A stretch of DNA of 54,638 nucleotides, taken from the NCBI GenBank assembly GCA_965655465.1, contig CBFHGY010000005.1, positions 1-54,638 of the forward strand, written 5' to 3'. Shown here one piece after another: positions 44,832 to 53,900 of the stretch (its first letter is position 1; each line of letters opens with the position of its first letter). The position numbers and the translations under genes were made by a program. This DNA is from VMCP01 sp965655465. Its GTDB lineage: Bacteria > Bacteroidota > Bacteroidia > NS11-12g > UBA955. A model generated the notes under the pieces. It was not told the DNA's origin. It did not search any database and saw nothing but the letters and a program-made list of their open reading frames with translations.

Positions 44832-45335
44832 TTACTTCTTCAGAATATCGTTATACTGTTCGTTGATTTTTTTCAAATTTTCGTTGTAACCGGTCATTAA
44901 GTTATTGAACTCTGTAACTGATTGCTTCATGTTATTTGATTGTTCAACGTTAGACCGCATTTCCGTTTTAATTTCATTAACCGCCTTGGTCATTTCCATC
45001 AAACCGTTGTTCAACTCCTTTAAAGTTTCACTAAACTGCTGCATAGCAGACTGGTATCCATTGGTTTGAACTTCAACGCCACGCTCATCCACGTTATCCA
45101 ATTGTGGAAATACCTGCTCCCATTGATATTCTTTCTCGGTTACTTTTCTTTCAAAAGCTGAAATCAAGAACACGATTGCTTCAACCGTAAGACCCACGAT
45201 GAACATTTCGTTGGCATAGTTCCAACCTAAAAATTTGAACATCGCACCGACCAATACGATTGCAGCACCAACTCCATAGATAAAGGTAACGGTATCTAAT
45301 TTACCTTTTTGTTCTTTTTGATTCATATTACTCAT
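44832..45335 (-). CDS. gldL: GldL-like proton-driven motor stator protein
   Basis: GldL pentamers surround the GldM dimer helices and use the proton motive force. The 167-aa sequence has two membrane helices (TFIYGVGAAIVLVGAMFKF, 17-35; MFIVGLTVEAIVFLISAF, 44-61). The residues matching the known F. johnsoniae Lys27 and Glu49 are present as Lys34 in GAMFKFL and Glu52 in GLTVEAIV, with a loop 4 residues shorter. The WEQVFPQLD segment matches the conserved W..VYPEL after helix 2. The cytosolic tail (about 85-167) is a coiled coil. The family call is strong; membership in the canonical T9SS is not, given the context. Confidence 0.9.
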   Translation of the reverse strand: MSNMNQKEQKGKLDTVTFIYGVGAAIVLVGAMFKFLGWNYANEMFIVGLTVEAIVFLISAFERKVTEKEYQWEQVFPQLDNVDERGVEVQTNGYQSAMQQFSETLKELNNGLMEMTKAVNEIKTEMRSNVEQSNNMKQSVTEFNNLMTGYNENLKKINEQYNDILKK

Positions 45336-45364
45336 ACTTGTAATTTTATAATGGGTTTTGTGTT

Positions 45365-45856
45365 TTACTTTTTAAGAATGTGTTCCTGAAATGAATTCCA
45401 ATTGGCAACATTTTGCTTCAAGGCTCTTTTAGTAGCTGCCTTGTTTAATATTACAAAGGCAACTAGCAATACGAATAAGGCACTTACCGAAACTACTAAT
45501 TGGTCTGCAAACTTCTTAGCCATCTCTTCCTTAACGCCATCAACTAATTTATTCTGTTGTTCGAATTTTTCCGCAAATTGATCCAACGCAATATTCATAG
45601 CGCGCTCATTCTGTGCTTGAAGTTCTAAACTTTTTTTCATCTCAGATTGAACCGCTTCTTTATTGGTCTGCAATTCAGTTTTCATTAAAAACAATGCACT
45701 TTCTAATTCGGTGATTCGTTGTGCATATTGCAAGTTTTGTTTTTGCAATCGTTCCAATTTTTGATCTAATTCGTTCGTTTTAATTGCATTATCTGTTTGA
45801 GCATAACTCAAAGAGCTTGAAATAAAAGCAATAACTAAGAGTATTAGTTTATACAT
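45365..45856 (-). CDS. Signal-peptide, coiled-coil, single-TM protein heading the Gld-like operon
   Basis: From the ATG at 45856 the protein has 163 aa: a signal peptide (MYKLILLVIAFISSSLSYAQ), a periplasmic coiled coil (about 24-115, LDQKLERLQKQNLQYAQRI) and one membrane helix (about 119-138, QLVVSVSALFVLLVAFVILN). A short basic cytosolic tail follows. This gives a type I topology. An ATG at 45877 (MNKPSITMYK) is an equal alternative start; the frame stays open to 45904. No family is recognised. The 29-bp gap to gldL and shared direction place it in the same operon; it may act as a scaffold or gate for the GldL pentamer, which is speculation. Confidence 0.68.
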   Translation of the reverse strand: MYKLILLVIAFISSSLSYAQTDNAIKTNELDQKLERLQKQNLQYAQRITELESALFLMKTELQTNKEAVQSEMKKSLELQAQNERAMNIALDQFAEKFEQQNKLVDGVKEEMAKKFADQLVVSVSALFVLLVAFVILNKAATKRALKQNVANWNSFQEHILKK

Positions 45857-46056
45857 TGTGATAGAGGGTTTATTCATACAAAAATCGCTGCGAAGATATG
45901 ACATATTTTGAAATTCAATGATGTTTTATATATTACGTTTATAACAATTGATTTTTTTTATTTATTAAAAACCTCGTTTACAATAAGCAGATTGCAAAAA
46001 TCAGACCAAACCCTATATCCCCAAATACCAATAATCCGTTACTTAAATTTATTCTT

Positions 46057-46064
46057 TAGTTTTG
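46057..46064 (+). promoter_or_regulatory. TAnnTTTG -7 box 6 nt before an ATG
   Basis: TAGTTTTG lies 6 nt before the ATG at 46071, implying a leaderless or nearly leaderless transcript for the DUF5686 gene. No TTG is seen at -33. The divergent approximately 210-bp region shows no matching box for the Gld-like operon. Confidence 0.42.
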
Positions 46065-46070
46065 CATGTC

Positions 46071-48593
46071 ATGCGCACACATTTAACCACTTTTATAACG
46101 GCTTGTTTGCTGCTTATAGGCTCTTCGGGAATTGCGCAACCCGCTCAATACCTAACGATTGTTGTCACTGAAAAGTCTTCCGGTGACCCCATCCCCTTTG
46201 CCTCAATTTCTTTAAAGTCAAAATCGTTGCAAGTGGAAACTGACTTCAACGGGAAGGTTCGAATTGCTTTGCCTCAGACGGATTCGGACACCCTTGTTTG
46301 CTTTTTTACTGGTTATACAACGCTTAGTAAACCATTAGATTCCGTTCGAAAATCAACCTTTCTGAAATTAGAAATGGAACGCGAAATTGTTCGTAGTCAA
46401 TCCGTTTCTATTTCCTTAGGAATCAACCCTGCACACAGATGGATCCGATTAGCTCAACAAAATCGCAATCTACATAACCCCCTTAATTTTCCGGGCCATT
46501 CTACATTGCTGAGAACACAAAATACGATTGCCCTAAATAATATCTCTTCAAACTTCTTCCATAAAAAATTGGGCAGTTCTCTTCACGAACTTTCCGATAC
46601 GCTTAGTTATGTGAGTGGCGATTCTGCCCAACGTGTATTGCCCGTTTTCCATTCTGAAACGATCAGTAGAATTTTTCAACAATCGAACCCTTATAAACAA
46701 CAAGAGTTTATTCTAGGTAGCCGGGTTCACGGCGTTGGCGTCGATCAGGGCGAATTTATTTCGCAATTAACCGGTTCTGCACTCCTTACCTATAATATAT
46801 ATAAGCCTATCCTCACTTTTTTGGAAAAAGGAATTCCTTCTCCTATTTCCGATGCTGCCTTCAATGCATATAATTATGAACTTATTGGTGTCGATAAATC
46901 CAAAAAACTTCGTGAATTTTTAGTGCGTATTACCCCACAAAATGAACAAGATGTGGCTTTCAGTGGAATTATTTGGATACAAGAAGTTTCAGGTGCGATT
47001 ACCCGATTTGTACTCGAATTACAAGGTACTTCTAATTTGAATTACATCGATCGCATCAAAATTTCACAAGAACACGTTATCGATACAAACTTCCAGAATA
47101 GATGGGTCCTTAAACACGGAAGGATCTCCTTCGACCTAGAAGACTTGAATAAAAAGGCGGCAAGTATCATCGCGCTAAATGAAATTTCCGTAATTTCATA
47201 CCGATTAGAACCCTTTGTTGCCGATAGTATAGGAACTCAACGCATTGTTAAAGATGATGACGCCCATAATCGCGATACCAGTTTTTGGGCTAATTTTAAT
47301 TTTTTGAATCCCAATGAAGCCTACAAACGTATACACGAACAAATTGATTCCGTAAAAGCAATCCCAATTGTAGCCAAAGGGGTGAGCTTAGTTAATGTCA
47401 TGGTCGACGGATACTATGGACCCGGACTGCCCATTGAATTCGGGCCTTATTTCCTTATCGCCGGATACAATCCGTTAGAAGGCATTAGAACTCGATTGGG
47501 CTTCCGGACTTCCTACCGGCTGTCTGAAAAATGGCAGTGGGAAAGCTTTATTGGATATGGATTTAGAGATAAAGAAATCAAATACGGTGCTAAGTTCAGT
47601 TGGCATCCCAATCCTAAAAACGGCACTTATTTTAAACTTTCCCATGCACAAGATGTAGAACTTATTGGATTTTCCGATAACGATGCGGTTTCTAGTGGAG
47701 ATGCTTTAGTAACGGCCTTGAATATGTTCTCTAACACTTCGGTTACCTATTGCGAATCAGAAAAATTGGAGATAGGCACCGATATCGCAAGGGGATTAAC
47801 GCTTTCCAGTGTTTTGTCACATAGACGATATTCACTTCCCAGCAATCAACGCGTTCAACTTGCTTGGTACGATTCCTTACCCAGTCAACGCATTGGTTTT
47901 AACCTTAACAATGCTACTGCCACCTTAAAAATTCGCTACGAACCCAAAGTTTTTTACTTGATTCGCCGTGGTCGCCGCAAAAAAATAAGTCCTTCCGGAC
48001 CCATTTATACCCTTTCCTACATGCAAGGTATCAAAGGTTTCTTGGGAAGCCGATTTGATTATTTTCGGATAGCAACACAGGCCGACCACCAGAAAGTCTG
48101 GGGTCGATTTGGTCGCACCTTAACCCGTATTCAAGCCTCTAAAGTTTTTGGCGCCATTCCTTTCCCACTTTTAGATATCCCTTTGGGAAATCAATCCTTG
48201 GTACTCAATAACCGTTCATTTAATCAAATGCAGTTGTTTGAATTCGTTGCAGATCAAACCATTCAATGGCAAATTTCCCATCAATTTAACGGCTACTTTT
48301 TCAATCAAATCCCCCGACTTTCGAAGTTAAAATGGCGCGAAGTGATCCATACAAAAGGCATTTGGGGTAGTTTAAGTGCTGAAAACGCGGCATTTATCCC
48401 TCAGGAAATTCCAGGAGACCAACCCATTATTCCCATTCATGGATTCGGTGGGAAACCTTACCTAGAAGCGGGAGTAGGCATTGAAAATATGTTCCGATAT
48501 TTCAGAATTGATGCGATTTGGAGACTCACCCATAGAGACGCATTTCCCGATAGAAATTTTGGAGTGAAACTCTCGGCATTTGTAAAATTCTAA
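46071..48593 (+). CDS. DUF5686 family outer-membrane protein with carboxypeptidase-regulatory-like domain
   Basis: The protein has about 840 aa, with a signal peptide (MRTHLTTFITACLLLIGSSGIAQ) and an N-terminal CarboxypepD_reg-like beta sandwich (YLTIVVTEKSSGDPIPFASISL, the fold seen at the start of SusC-like receptors). The DUF5686 region follows (INPAHRWIRLAQQNRNLHNP marks it) and continues into a large C-terminal outer-membrane barrel ending in KLSAFVKF. There is no TonB plug domain. The function is unknown. The frame also opens at a TTG 9 bp earlier, but the ATG is preferred. It is divergent from the Gld-like operon and could share regulation with it. Confidence 0.85.
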   Translation: MRTHLTTFITACLLLIGSSGIAQPAQYLTIVVTEKSSGDPIPFASISLKSKSLQVETDFNGKVRIALPQTDSDTLVCFFTGYTTLSKPLDSVRKSTFLKLEMEREIVRSQSVSISLGINPAHRWIRLAQQNRNLHNPLNFPGHSTLLRTQNTIALNNISSNFFHKKLGSSLHELSDTLSYVSGDSAQRVLPVFHSETISRIFQQSNPYKQQEFILGSRVHGVGVDQGEFISQLTGSALLTYNIYKPILTFLEKGIPSPISDAAFNAYNYELIGVDKSKKLREFLVRITPQNEQDVAFSGIIWIQEVSGAITRFVLELQGTSNLNYIDRIKISQEHVIDTNFQNRWVLKHGRISFDLEDLNKKAASIIALNEISVISYRLEPFVADSIGTQRIVKDDDAHNRDTSFWANFNFLNPNEAYKRIHEQIDSVKAIPIVAKGVSLVNVMVDGYYGPGLPIEFGPYFLIAGYNPLEGIRTRLGFRTSYRLSEKWQWESFIGYGFRDKEIKYGAKFSWHPNPKNGTYFKLSHAQDVELIGFSDNDAVSSGDALVTALNMFSNTSVTYCESEKLEIGTDIARGLTLSSVLSHRRYSLPSNQRVQLAWYDSLPSQRIGFNLNNATATLKIRYEPKVFYLIRRGRRKKISPSGPIYTLSYMQGIKGFLGSRFDYFRIATQADHQKVWGRFGRTLTRIQASKVFGAIPFPLLDIPLGNQSLVLNNRSFNQMQLFEFVADQTIQWQISHQFNGYFFNQIPRLSKLKWREVIHTKGIWGSLSAENAAFIPQEIPGDQPIIPIHGFGGKPYLEAGVGIENMFRYFRIDAIWRLTHRDAFPDRNFGVKLSAFVKF

Positions 48594-48602
48594 AAATTTC
48601 AA

Positions 48603-49019
48603 TCAAGAATTTCGATGTTGTATCAATCGAAATCCGCCCCAAAACCATGCGCCTATTAAAATCAATCCGCCTATGGGCGTAACCGCTCCCAAAATTCTAA
48701 AGCCCGATCCGATAACTTCGTTTAAAGATACCAATACCAGGGTACCCGTAAAAAGGATGGCTCCGATACCGATCCATCGCACTACCCCCCAAGGTTTATA
48801 AAATACCTTACTAAGTGCATCCCCTTCCTTGATGCGTTCCACAAATGCCAACAAAGCCATTATTCCCAGCATATTGTACATCCAATACTTCCATGCCGTT
48901 TCCCAAACAGACAAATAACGCGGGCTCAAAACACCTTCTAATGCATGTGCACCCAAAGCTCCTGCTCCTATTCCAAGGGCAAGGCCCATCATGGACCATG
49001 CAATACCATTCTTTCTCAT
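48603..49019 (-). CDS. DUF423 family small membrane protein
   Basis: The 138-aa protein has four predicted membrane helices and the family signature GALGAHALEGVLSPRYLSVWETAWKYWMYN near the N-terminus, followed by RILGAVTPIGGLILIGAW in the last helix. DUF423 proteins are widespread inner-membrane proteins of unknown function. It converges on the DUF5686 gene with only 9 bp between the stops and no clear terminator. The 155 bp upstream, before the TonB-receptor stop, hold nothing recognisable. Confidence 0.9.
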   Translation of the reverse strand: MRKNGIAWSMMGLALGIGAGALGAHALEGVLSPRYLSVWETAWKYWMYNMLGIMALLAFVERIKEGDALSKVFYKPWGVVRWIGIGAILFTGTLVLVSLNEVIGSGFRILGAVTPIGGLILIGAWFWGGFRLIQHRNS

Positions 49020-49174
49020 TTCAAAACCTATTTAAGAATAAATGCCCCATATCATAATTTACACAATCCCGTTTCAACCAATTGAGACCTATTATTTAAT
49101 GTCCCTCCTTAATTGAAACACGAATTTATTATTTTAATTACTACTTATTAACGTGTTTACAGCCATTACAAGAC

Positions 49175-51085
49175 TTACAATTGTGCCGCAATTCCCAAAC
49201 CTATCCATCTTGGCATCATGGGTACGCTGGCAATTTCTCGGTATTGTATATTGCCTAAATTCATCCCATTCAGATAGGCGTTCCAAGACTTCCCCCGAGA
49301 AAATTCCAATTTTGCATCGATTATATTGTAAGAATTGGAGCTAAATCGGGATATATGGCGCCAAATCCCGCTGAAATATAGTCCGGTTTGGTTCAATCCA
49401 TCGGGACCTTCCCATAATTTCACACGAAATCGCAGGGTATTTTGTAAGGGCATATAATTCAATGCATTTTTTGAATTCAAACCGGGCAAATCAAGTTGTG
49501 AGGATCGCAATACACACCCGTTCCAAACCAATTCAGTGCCCTCTGGCAAAATGGGTAAAAATTCCTTCAAACGGATTTCCCATTCGGCACCACGAAATTG
49601 CAAAGTACTTATATTTTCAGGCTTCCATTTCAAGGTATCGTTATTGCGGACCCAATCGATTATATCGGTATAGTCTTTTTGGAAAATCGAAAATTGCGCA
49701 CTCCATTTTCCTTTTTGATAACGGTAACCAAGCTCGGAATTGCGCGCTCGTTCCGATTTTAAATTCGGATTACTCAAATTAGCTCCGTCTTTATAATACC
49801 AATCGGTATAGGTGGGTAAGCGTTGGCCGGTACCAAAATTCCCCCATAACGAAGATGATTCCAGTATTTTGTACTGAAATTCTGCACCTGGATAAACCTT
49901 AAATCCTATAAAATCCGTATGTAAGGCATACCCCCCAATCGTCGTACTGAATTCGGGTGTCCATTGATGAATATATTCACCGTATACGCCTAAAATTTCG
50001 CGGCTATGATTGCCTAAATTATTACTCGTGATTTTTTCACTTCTGGATTCAATTCCAAAGGCCAATCTAGAATCATTGAAGAAATGCAAATAACTCGCTT
50101 CCATTTGAATTGCTTGATTCTGATGTTTATTTTGATAAAGTGTCGGATTGAATTGGGTATAAATATAATGGTCAAAATTCCATCTACCACTGGCCGTTAA
50201 CGTCAATTTATCTTTATCTCCCAAGTTAGATTGAAATTGTGCCGAAGCGAATTGGGTGTTTACCGTTTCTCGCGCATTGGAATCCCGCGGAGCCGCATAA
50301 AACAATCCCGCCCCAAAATCATTGTTATTGGTTCCGCCCAAAAGTGAAAATGAACCCAGTTCTCCTTCGTTCGATACCTTTAAAAAGGTGCGCAATTGTT
50401 CAAAATCCGTATTCCAACGATACCCGTTGCCCTTAAGTCCTTCTGCACCTCCCATTACCTGCCAGTTGCTAAATTCTCCTCCGGCAAATAATCGAAGTCC
50501 ACCATTGAGACCTGCATTCGGATTGTTATCCGTAATACCCATTCCAAAGCTCTCAAATGCGAAGGGCGTTTCGCTGTGTTTTTTAGTAATAATTTGCACG
50601 ACCCCACCTAAAGCATTTAGTCCGTAACGACGCGCGGCGGTACCCCGAATGACTTCGATGCGTTCAATCATTTGCAAGGGAACCGGTAAATTCATTTGGT
50701 GGTGACCGGTTTGAGGGTCTGTCATACGCACCCCATCAACCATTACTAAAACCTGATCAAAAGTACTTCCTCGAATACCTATATCGGATTGGGTGCCCAT
50801 GGGACCGCGTTGACGAATATCTATCCCACTTATGTAGGTCAATAATTCATTCACATTTTGTACAGGCAAGGCTTTAATTTCAGCTTGCGTAATAACCGTT
50901 ACGTGCATGCCAGATTCCGATAACCGCACGGGTAAGCGTGAAGAACTCAATTCAAGTTCGACCATAAGGCTGTAATCAGCGCCATTAAATTTCGAAGTGT
51001 CTGTGGTAGTTTGAGCCCTAATTAAGAAGCAATTAAGTGCGAAAAACGCAAAAAACAGTCGGGGGAAGATTTGCATATTTCGCAA
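49175..51085 (-). CDS. TonB-dependent receptor (BtuB/siderophore-receptor-like)
   Basis: The 636-aa outer-membrane transporter has a signal peptide (to about residue 24), a plug domain (SESGMHVTVITQAEIKALPV, NVNELLTYISGIDIRQRG, then IRGSTFDQVLVMVDGVRM and YGLNALGGVVQIITK) and a 22-strand-type barrel. TDWYYKDGANLSNPNLKSERARNSELG is the usual TonB-receptor pattern before the last strands. No SusD partner or N-terminal carboxypeptidase-like domain is present. The ligand is unknown; no cobalamin riboswitch precedes it, because it starts 8 bp after the metalloprotease gene. An ATG three codons later is an alternative start. Confidence 0.9.
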   Translation of the reverse strand: MRNMQIFPRLFFAFFALNCFLIRAQTTTDTSKFNGADYSLMVELELSSSRLPVRLSESGMHVTVITQAEIKALPVQNVNELLTYISGIDIRQRGPMGTQSDIGIRGSTFDQVLVMVDGVRMTDPQTGHHQMNLPVPLQMIERIEVIRGTAARRYGLNALGGVVQIITKKHSETPFAFESFGMGITDNNPNAGLNGGLRLFAGGEFSNWQVMGGAEGLKGNGYRWNTDFEQLRTFLKVSNEGELGSFSLLGGTNNNDFGAGLFYAAPRDSNARETVNTQFASAQFQSNLGDKDKLTLTASGRWNFDHYIYTQFNPTLYQNKHQNQAIQMEASYLHFFNDSRLAFGIESRSEKITSNNLGNHSREILGVYGEYIHQWTPEFSTTIGGYALHTDFIGFKVYPGAEFQYKILESSSLWGNFGTGQRLPTYTDWYYKDGANLSNPNLKSERARNSELGYRYQKGKWSAQFSIFQKDYTDIIDWVRNNDTLKWKPENISTLQFRGAEWEIRLKEFLPILPEGTELVWNGCVLRSSQLDLPGLNSKNALNYMPLQNTLRFRVKLWEGPDGLNQTGLYFSGIWRHISRFSSNSYNIIDAKLEFSRGKSWNAYLNGMNLGNIQYREIASVPMMPRWIGLGIAAQL

Positions 51086-51093
51086 AAATAAGC

Positions 51094-53640
51094 CTAATCG
51101 TCTAAAGCCATATCAATAAGTTGCGCTACATGGTCTCGGTGTGCCCTTAACACATAGGTTTCTGTAACCCCTTTTGGCAAGGCCGATTGCATCCATTTTT
51201 CGATGCGCTTTACTTCTGCTAAAACATTGGCTTTTGTTACCCCATCAAAGCCGCTCTTTGCTTTCCAAATACCCAGTAGTTGCTCTGTATATGCTATCTG
51301 TAAGTTACGTCGCATGGTATTCGGCAAGGCGTCTAAATCTGACTTAAAAATGGCATCCGTTAGCGACTGTAGCATCTCCGATTGGGTGTACGTATTGCCC
51401 ACAAAATAGCTTTCATTAAGTCTGGATAAGGTAGTAGGATGTAATAAATGAGCCAACACCGATTTTTGGGTCATTAAAATACTTTGAAACACCGAAGGCA
51501 GTTCCGCTCTCGCAAAAAAGTCAAAACCGCGACGCTCAGATTGCAAATAATAGACCAATCCATCTGGGATTTTAAAAGCGTCCGGAGCAAAAATATGGGT
51601 TTCTAAAGCCTTCATAGCCCGTCGTTGATCTGCTGCCGCTACTGCTTGGTATGGCTTCTTATTATCGGTAAGTCCTGGCATAAACCGTTCAACATAAACC
51701 CCTCCGATATAACGAGAAATAATACCCGCATTCTTACCGTAATTCCCTAAGAGCAGATTGAAACTCTTACGCAATGGTTCGTAACTGTGTTGATCGTGTC
51801 CATAACGTGCCAATAAGCCCGGCATTAAAGACTCGGATAAGGCAATTTGTTGGGTGCAATGGGTAATGGCATCATTACTTAAATCGCCTACATTCACTCT
51901 GGGATCCATGGCTTTTCCGGGTGCCCGCATATCATCGGCATCGTTACCAAATGCATGTTCTGGCATAATACTGCGCATAGTAATTTGCTGTAAACGCGCT
52001 GCTTCAGCATCAGGATCCTCTAAAGCAACTGAATACCCGTAATCAATGGCCCACAAATCGTAGGGCCCTGGCTTTATTTGTTCATATTGCACTTTAATTT
52101 GATTATTCGGGGGAAGATTTATAGCCGGATAATCCATTACAGAACCTATTAGTCCGCGGTCGTAGGTCAATTCTGGATTCAACAATTCCTCAGGACTGTT
52201 CAACTGCGATGCTCTCATGTTGTGATTCAATCCTAATGTATGTCCCATCTCATGTAATATTAGATAGTGCACGGATTCTTCTAAAAGTCGGGTTAATTCA
52301 CCACTATCTAATTGGGTAATTTGGGCCCATGTTTGAGCTTTATTTAATTCCTCATGTAACAGTTTTCCAGCCGTACAAAATTCATGGTTTTCATGTCCTC
52401 TAGGAACCTCATAAACGTCGGTCAATCGCACTCTATTCGTTAGGAAAATATATTCGAGCATGATATCGGCACCGAGAATTTCGCCCGTGCGCGGATTCAC
52501 AAATGAGGGTCCATATCCGCCGAAAGGAGGATTGGGAGAGGAAGTCCATCTCAAAACATTGTAGCGAATATCACCCGCATCCCAAGTGGCGGTATCTGGT
52601 TGTTCATACACTTCAACCGCATGGATAAAACCGAGGGGTTCAAAGGCCTTATTCCATTCAAGAGCTGCATGTTTAATTATAGGTCTGAGGTATTTGGGCG
52701 TGGTATTTTCAATCCACCAAACGATGGGCTTCACGGGTACACTTTTTGCCAAATCTGGATCTTTTTTCTCCAAATTCCAACGGTGTATTACATCCTTATA
52801 ATTGGTATATCCCGTGGCTGTCATATCGTTAATTCTTTCGGTAAAATAACCAATTCGATAATCATCGCGACGGGGTTTGAAATTGTTTTGGGGAAGTTCT
52901 AAAATACTGTGTTGTAGGAGCACATTAACATAGCGATTGTCGGGAACAGACTCGCTGCCGCCTGTTGGTGCGGGATTATCGAATCCATAATTCACCACAA
53001 AATCTACATTTTCAGGATAGTTTTTAATGGTTTGATAAAAGGTTTTTTCCTTGGAAAGTTTTCCTAGTTTAAAGCCTTTCGCCGTACTGCGAGAGCTGGA
53101 ACCCACTTCGTGAAGTTTTTCAGTAAGAAATAAGGCATCCGCAGATATAAGTACGTTTCCAATAGTATCTTGTGCAGCTATTTTTTCAGAAGCAAGTATG
53201 GATTGGGAAATGTTGGCTTCAGCGGCTTTGGACACTTCGTTTTGGGGATCGAAGTAATAATTGGTATTGTGCTGAATGAGGTCGATTTGAGCATATCGGC
53301 GTTGAAAGCTGATAATTCTGCTACCGCGATAAGAGCCGCGGTGATGACCGGCTTCAATGACTCCATTTTCGGTATAGGTAAAGTGGATATATTCTTTGCG
53401 GAGTTGTTCCGGTTTTAACTTGAGGAAGAGTTCACCGCTTTGGGTATCTTGGTAAAGGTCAAAGATCCCGGGAATGTGTTTAAATCCTTTTATTTTTTCA
53501 GAGATATTGGGGATGGTATTGGGTGATTTTACTGCTTTGGGGGCTTGATTTTTTTTCGATTTTTTAGAACCAAACCATTGTGCATGAGCCGTATTAAGGG
53601 TTAAAATTGCGGCTACTAGACCTATACGAAATAAAGACAT
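51094..53640 (-). CDS. Secreted zinc-dependent metalloprotease (DUF5117/DUF4953 type)
   Basis: From the ATG at 53640 the protein has about 848 aa. It starts with a signal peptide (MSLFRIGLVAAILTLNTAHAQ), then an N-terminal DUF5118/DUF5117-like region (IPGIFDLYQDTQSGELFLKL), a metzincin catalytic domain with HEMGHTLGLNH (His463, His467, His473) and a C-terminal helical domain. The frame remains open upstream to 53808, but that would cover the tRNA and has no signal peptide, so it is rejected. It is co-transcribed with the TonB-dependent receptor 8 bp downstream. It is probably periplasmic or surface-exposed, since no T9SS sorting domain is visible at its end. Confidence 0.9.
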   Translation of the reverse strand: MSLFRIGLVAAILTLNTAHAQWFGSKKSKKNQAPKAVKSPNTIPNISEKIKGFKHIPGIFDLYQDTQSGELFLKLKPEQLRKEYIHFTYTENGVIEAGHHRGSYRGSRIISFQRRYAQIDLIQHNTNYYFDPQNEVSKAAEANISQSILASEKIAAQDTIGNVLISADALFLTEKLHEVGSSSRSTAKGFKLGKLSKEKTFYQTIKNYPENVDFVVNYGFDNPAPTGGSESVPDNRYVNVLLQHSILELPQNNFKPRRDDYRIGYFTERINDMTATGYTNYKDVIHRWNLEKKDPDLAKSVPVKPIVWWIENTTPKYLRPIIKHAALEWNKAFEPLGFIHAVEVYEQPDTATWDAGDIRYNVLRWTSSPNPPFGGYGPSFVNPRTGEILGADIMLEYIFLTNRVRLTDVYEVPRGHENHEFCTAGKLLHEELNKAQTWAQITQLDSGELTRLLEESVHYLILHEMGHTLGLNHNMRASQLNSPEELLNPELTYDRGLIGSVMDYPAINLPPNNQIKVQYEQIKPGPYDLWAIDYGYSVALEDPDAEAARLQQITMRSIMPEHAFGNDADDMRAPGKAMDPRVNVGDLSNDAITHCTQQIALSESLMPGLLARYGHDQHSYEPLRKSFNLLLGNYGKNAGIISRYIGGVYVERFMPGLTDNKKPYQAVAAADQRRAMKALETHIFAPDAFKIPDGLVYYLQSERRGFDFFARAELPSVFQSILMTQKSVLAHLLHPTTLSRLNESYFVGNTYTQSEMLQSLTDAIFKSDLDALPNTMRRNLQIAYTEQLLGIWKAKSGFDGVTKANVLAEVKRIEKWMQSALPKGVTETYVLRAHRDHVAQLIDMALDD

Positions 53641-53714
53641 AGGGTTGCAAATTAGCGTTTTAGGTGGAATATCGGGGCATCGAAAATATTTTTTAGACAC
53701 AAATATTTCAAAAC

Positions 53715-53747
53715 TTTGGACTAATTCCATTTTTTCAATTACCTTTG
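53715..53747 (+). promoter_or_regulatory. Promoter of tRNA-Arg
   Basis: TTTG (53715-53718) and TACCTTTG (53740-53747), 21 nt apart, match the -33/-7 consensus. The expected transcription start is about 40 nt before the mature tRNA. It overlaps the upstream region of the divergent metalloprotease gene. Confidence 0.72.
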
Positions 53748-53793
53748 CACTCCGTTTGAGGGGAAAGAAATTCTCTTTTACATCAAACAAACC

Positions 53794-53867
53794 GCATGCG
53801 TAGCTCAATTGGATAGAGCATCTGACTACGGATCAGAAGGTTTGGGGTTCGAATCCCTACGCGTGCA
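53794..53867 (+). tRNA. tRNA-Arg (anticodon ACG)
   Basis: A full 74-nt cloverleaf is visible. The acceptor GCATGCG pairs with CGCGTGC with one G-U, plus discriminator A. The D arm is TAGCTCAATTGGATAGAGCA. The anticodon stem TCTGA/TCAGA holds the loop CTACGGA with ACG at the anticodon, and the T arm has the TTCGAAT loop. No CCA is encoded. It has its own promoter and terminator. Confidence 0.96.
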
Positions 53868-53872
53868 CGATC

Positions 53873-53900
53873 AAAGCCATCTTTTTAGGTGGCTTTTTTT
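53873..53900 (+). terminator. Intrinsic terminator of tRNA-Arg
   Basis: AAAGCCATC (53873-53881) pairs with GGTGGCTTT (53888-53896) with one G-U, followed by a run of T. It begins 6 nt after the tRNA. Confidence 0.82.

Noticed and set aside
48585..48612. AAATTCT/AGAATTT inverted repeat between converging genes as terminator
   Set aside because: The stem is 7 bp, only A/T-rich, and overlaps the coding ends; there is no T run of note.
51086..51093. Cobalamin riboswitch before the BtuB-like receptor
   Set aside because: The receptor gene starts 8 bp after another gene, leaving no room for a riboswitch.
53641..53808. 56-codon N-terminal extension of the metalloprotease
   Set aside because: It would run into the tRNA-Arg gene and place the clear signal peptide in the middle of the protein.
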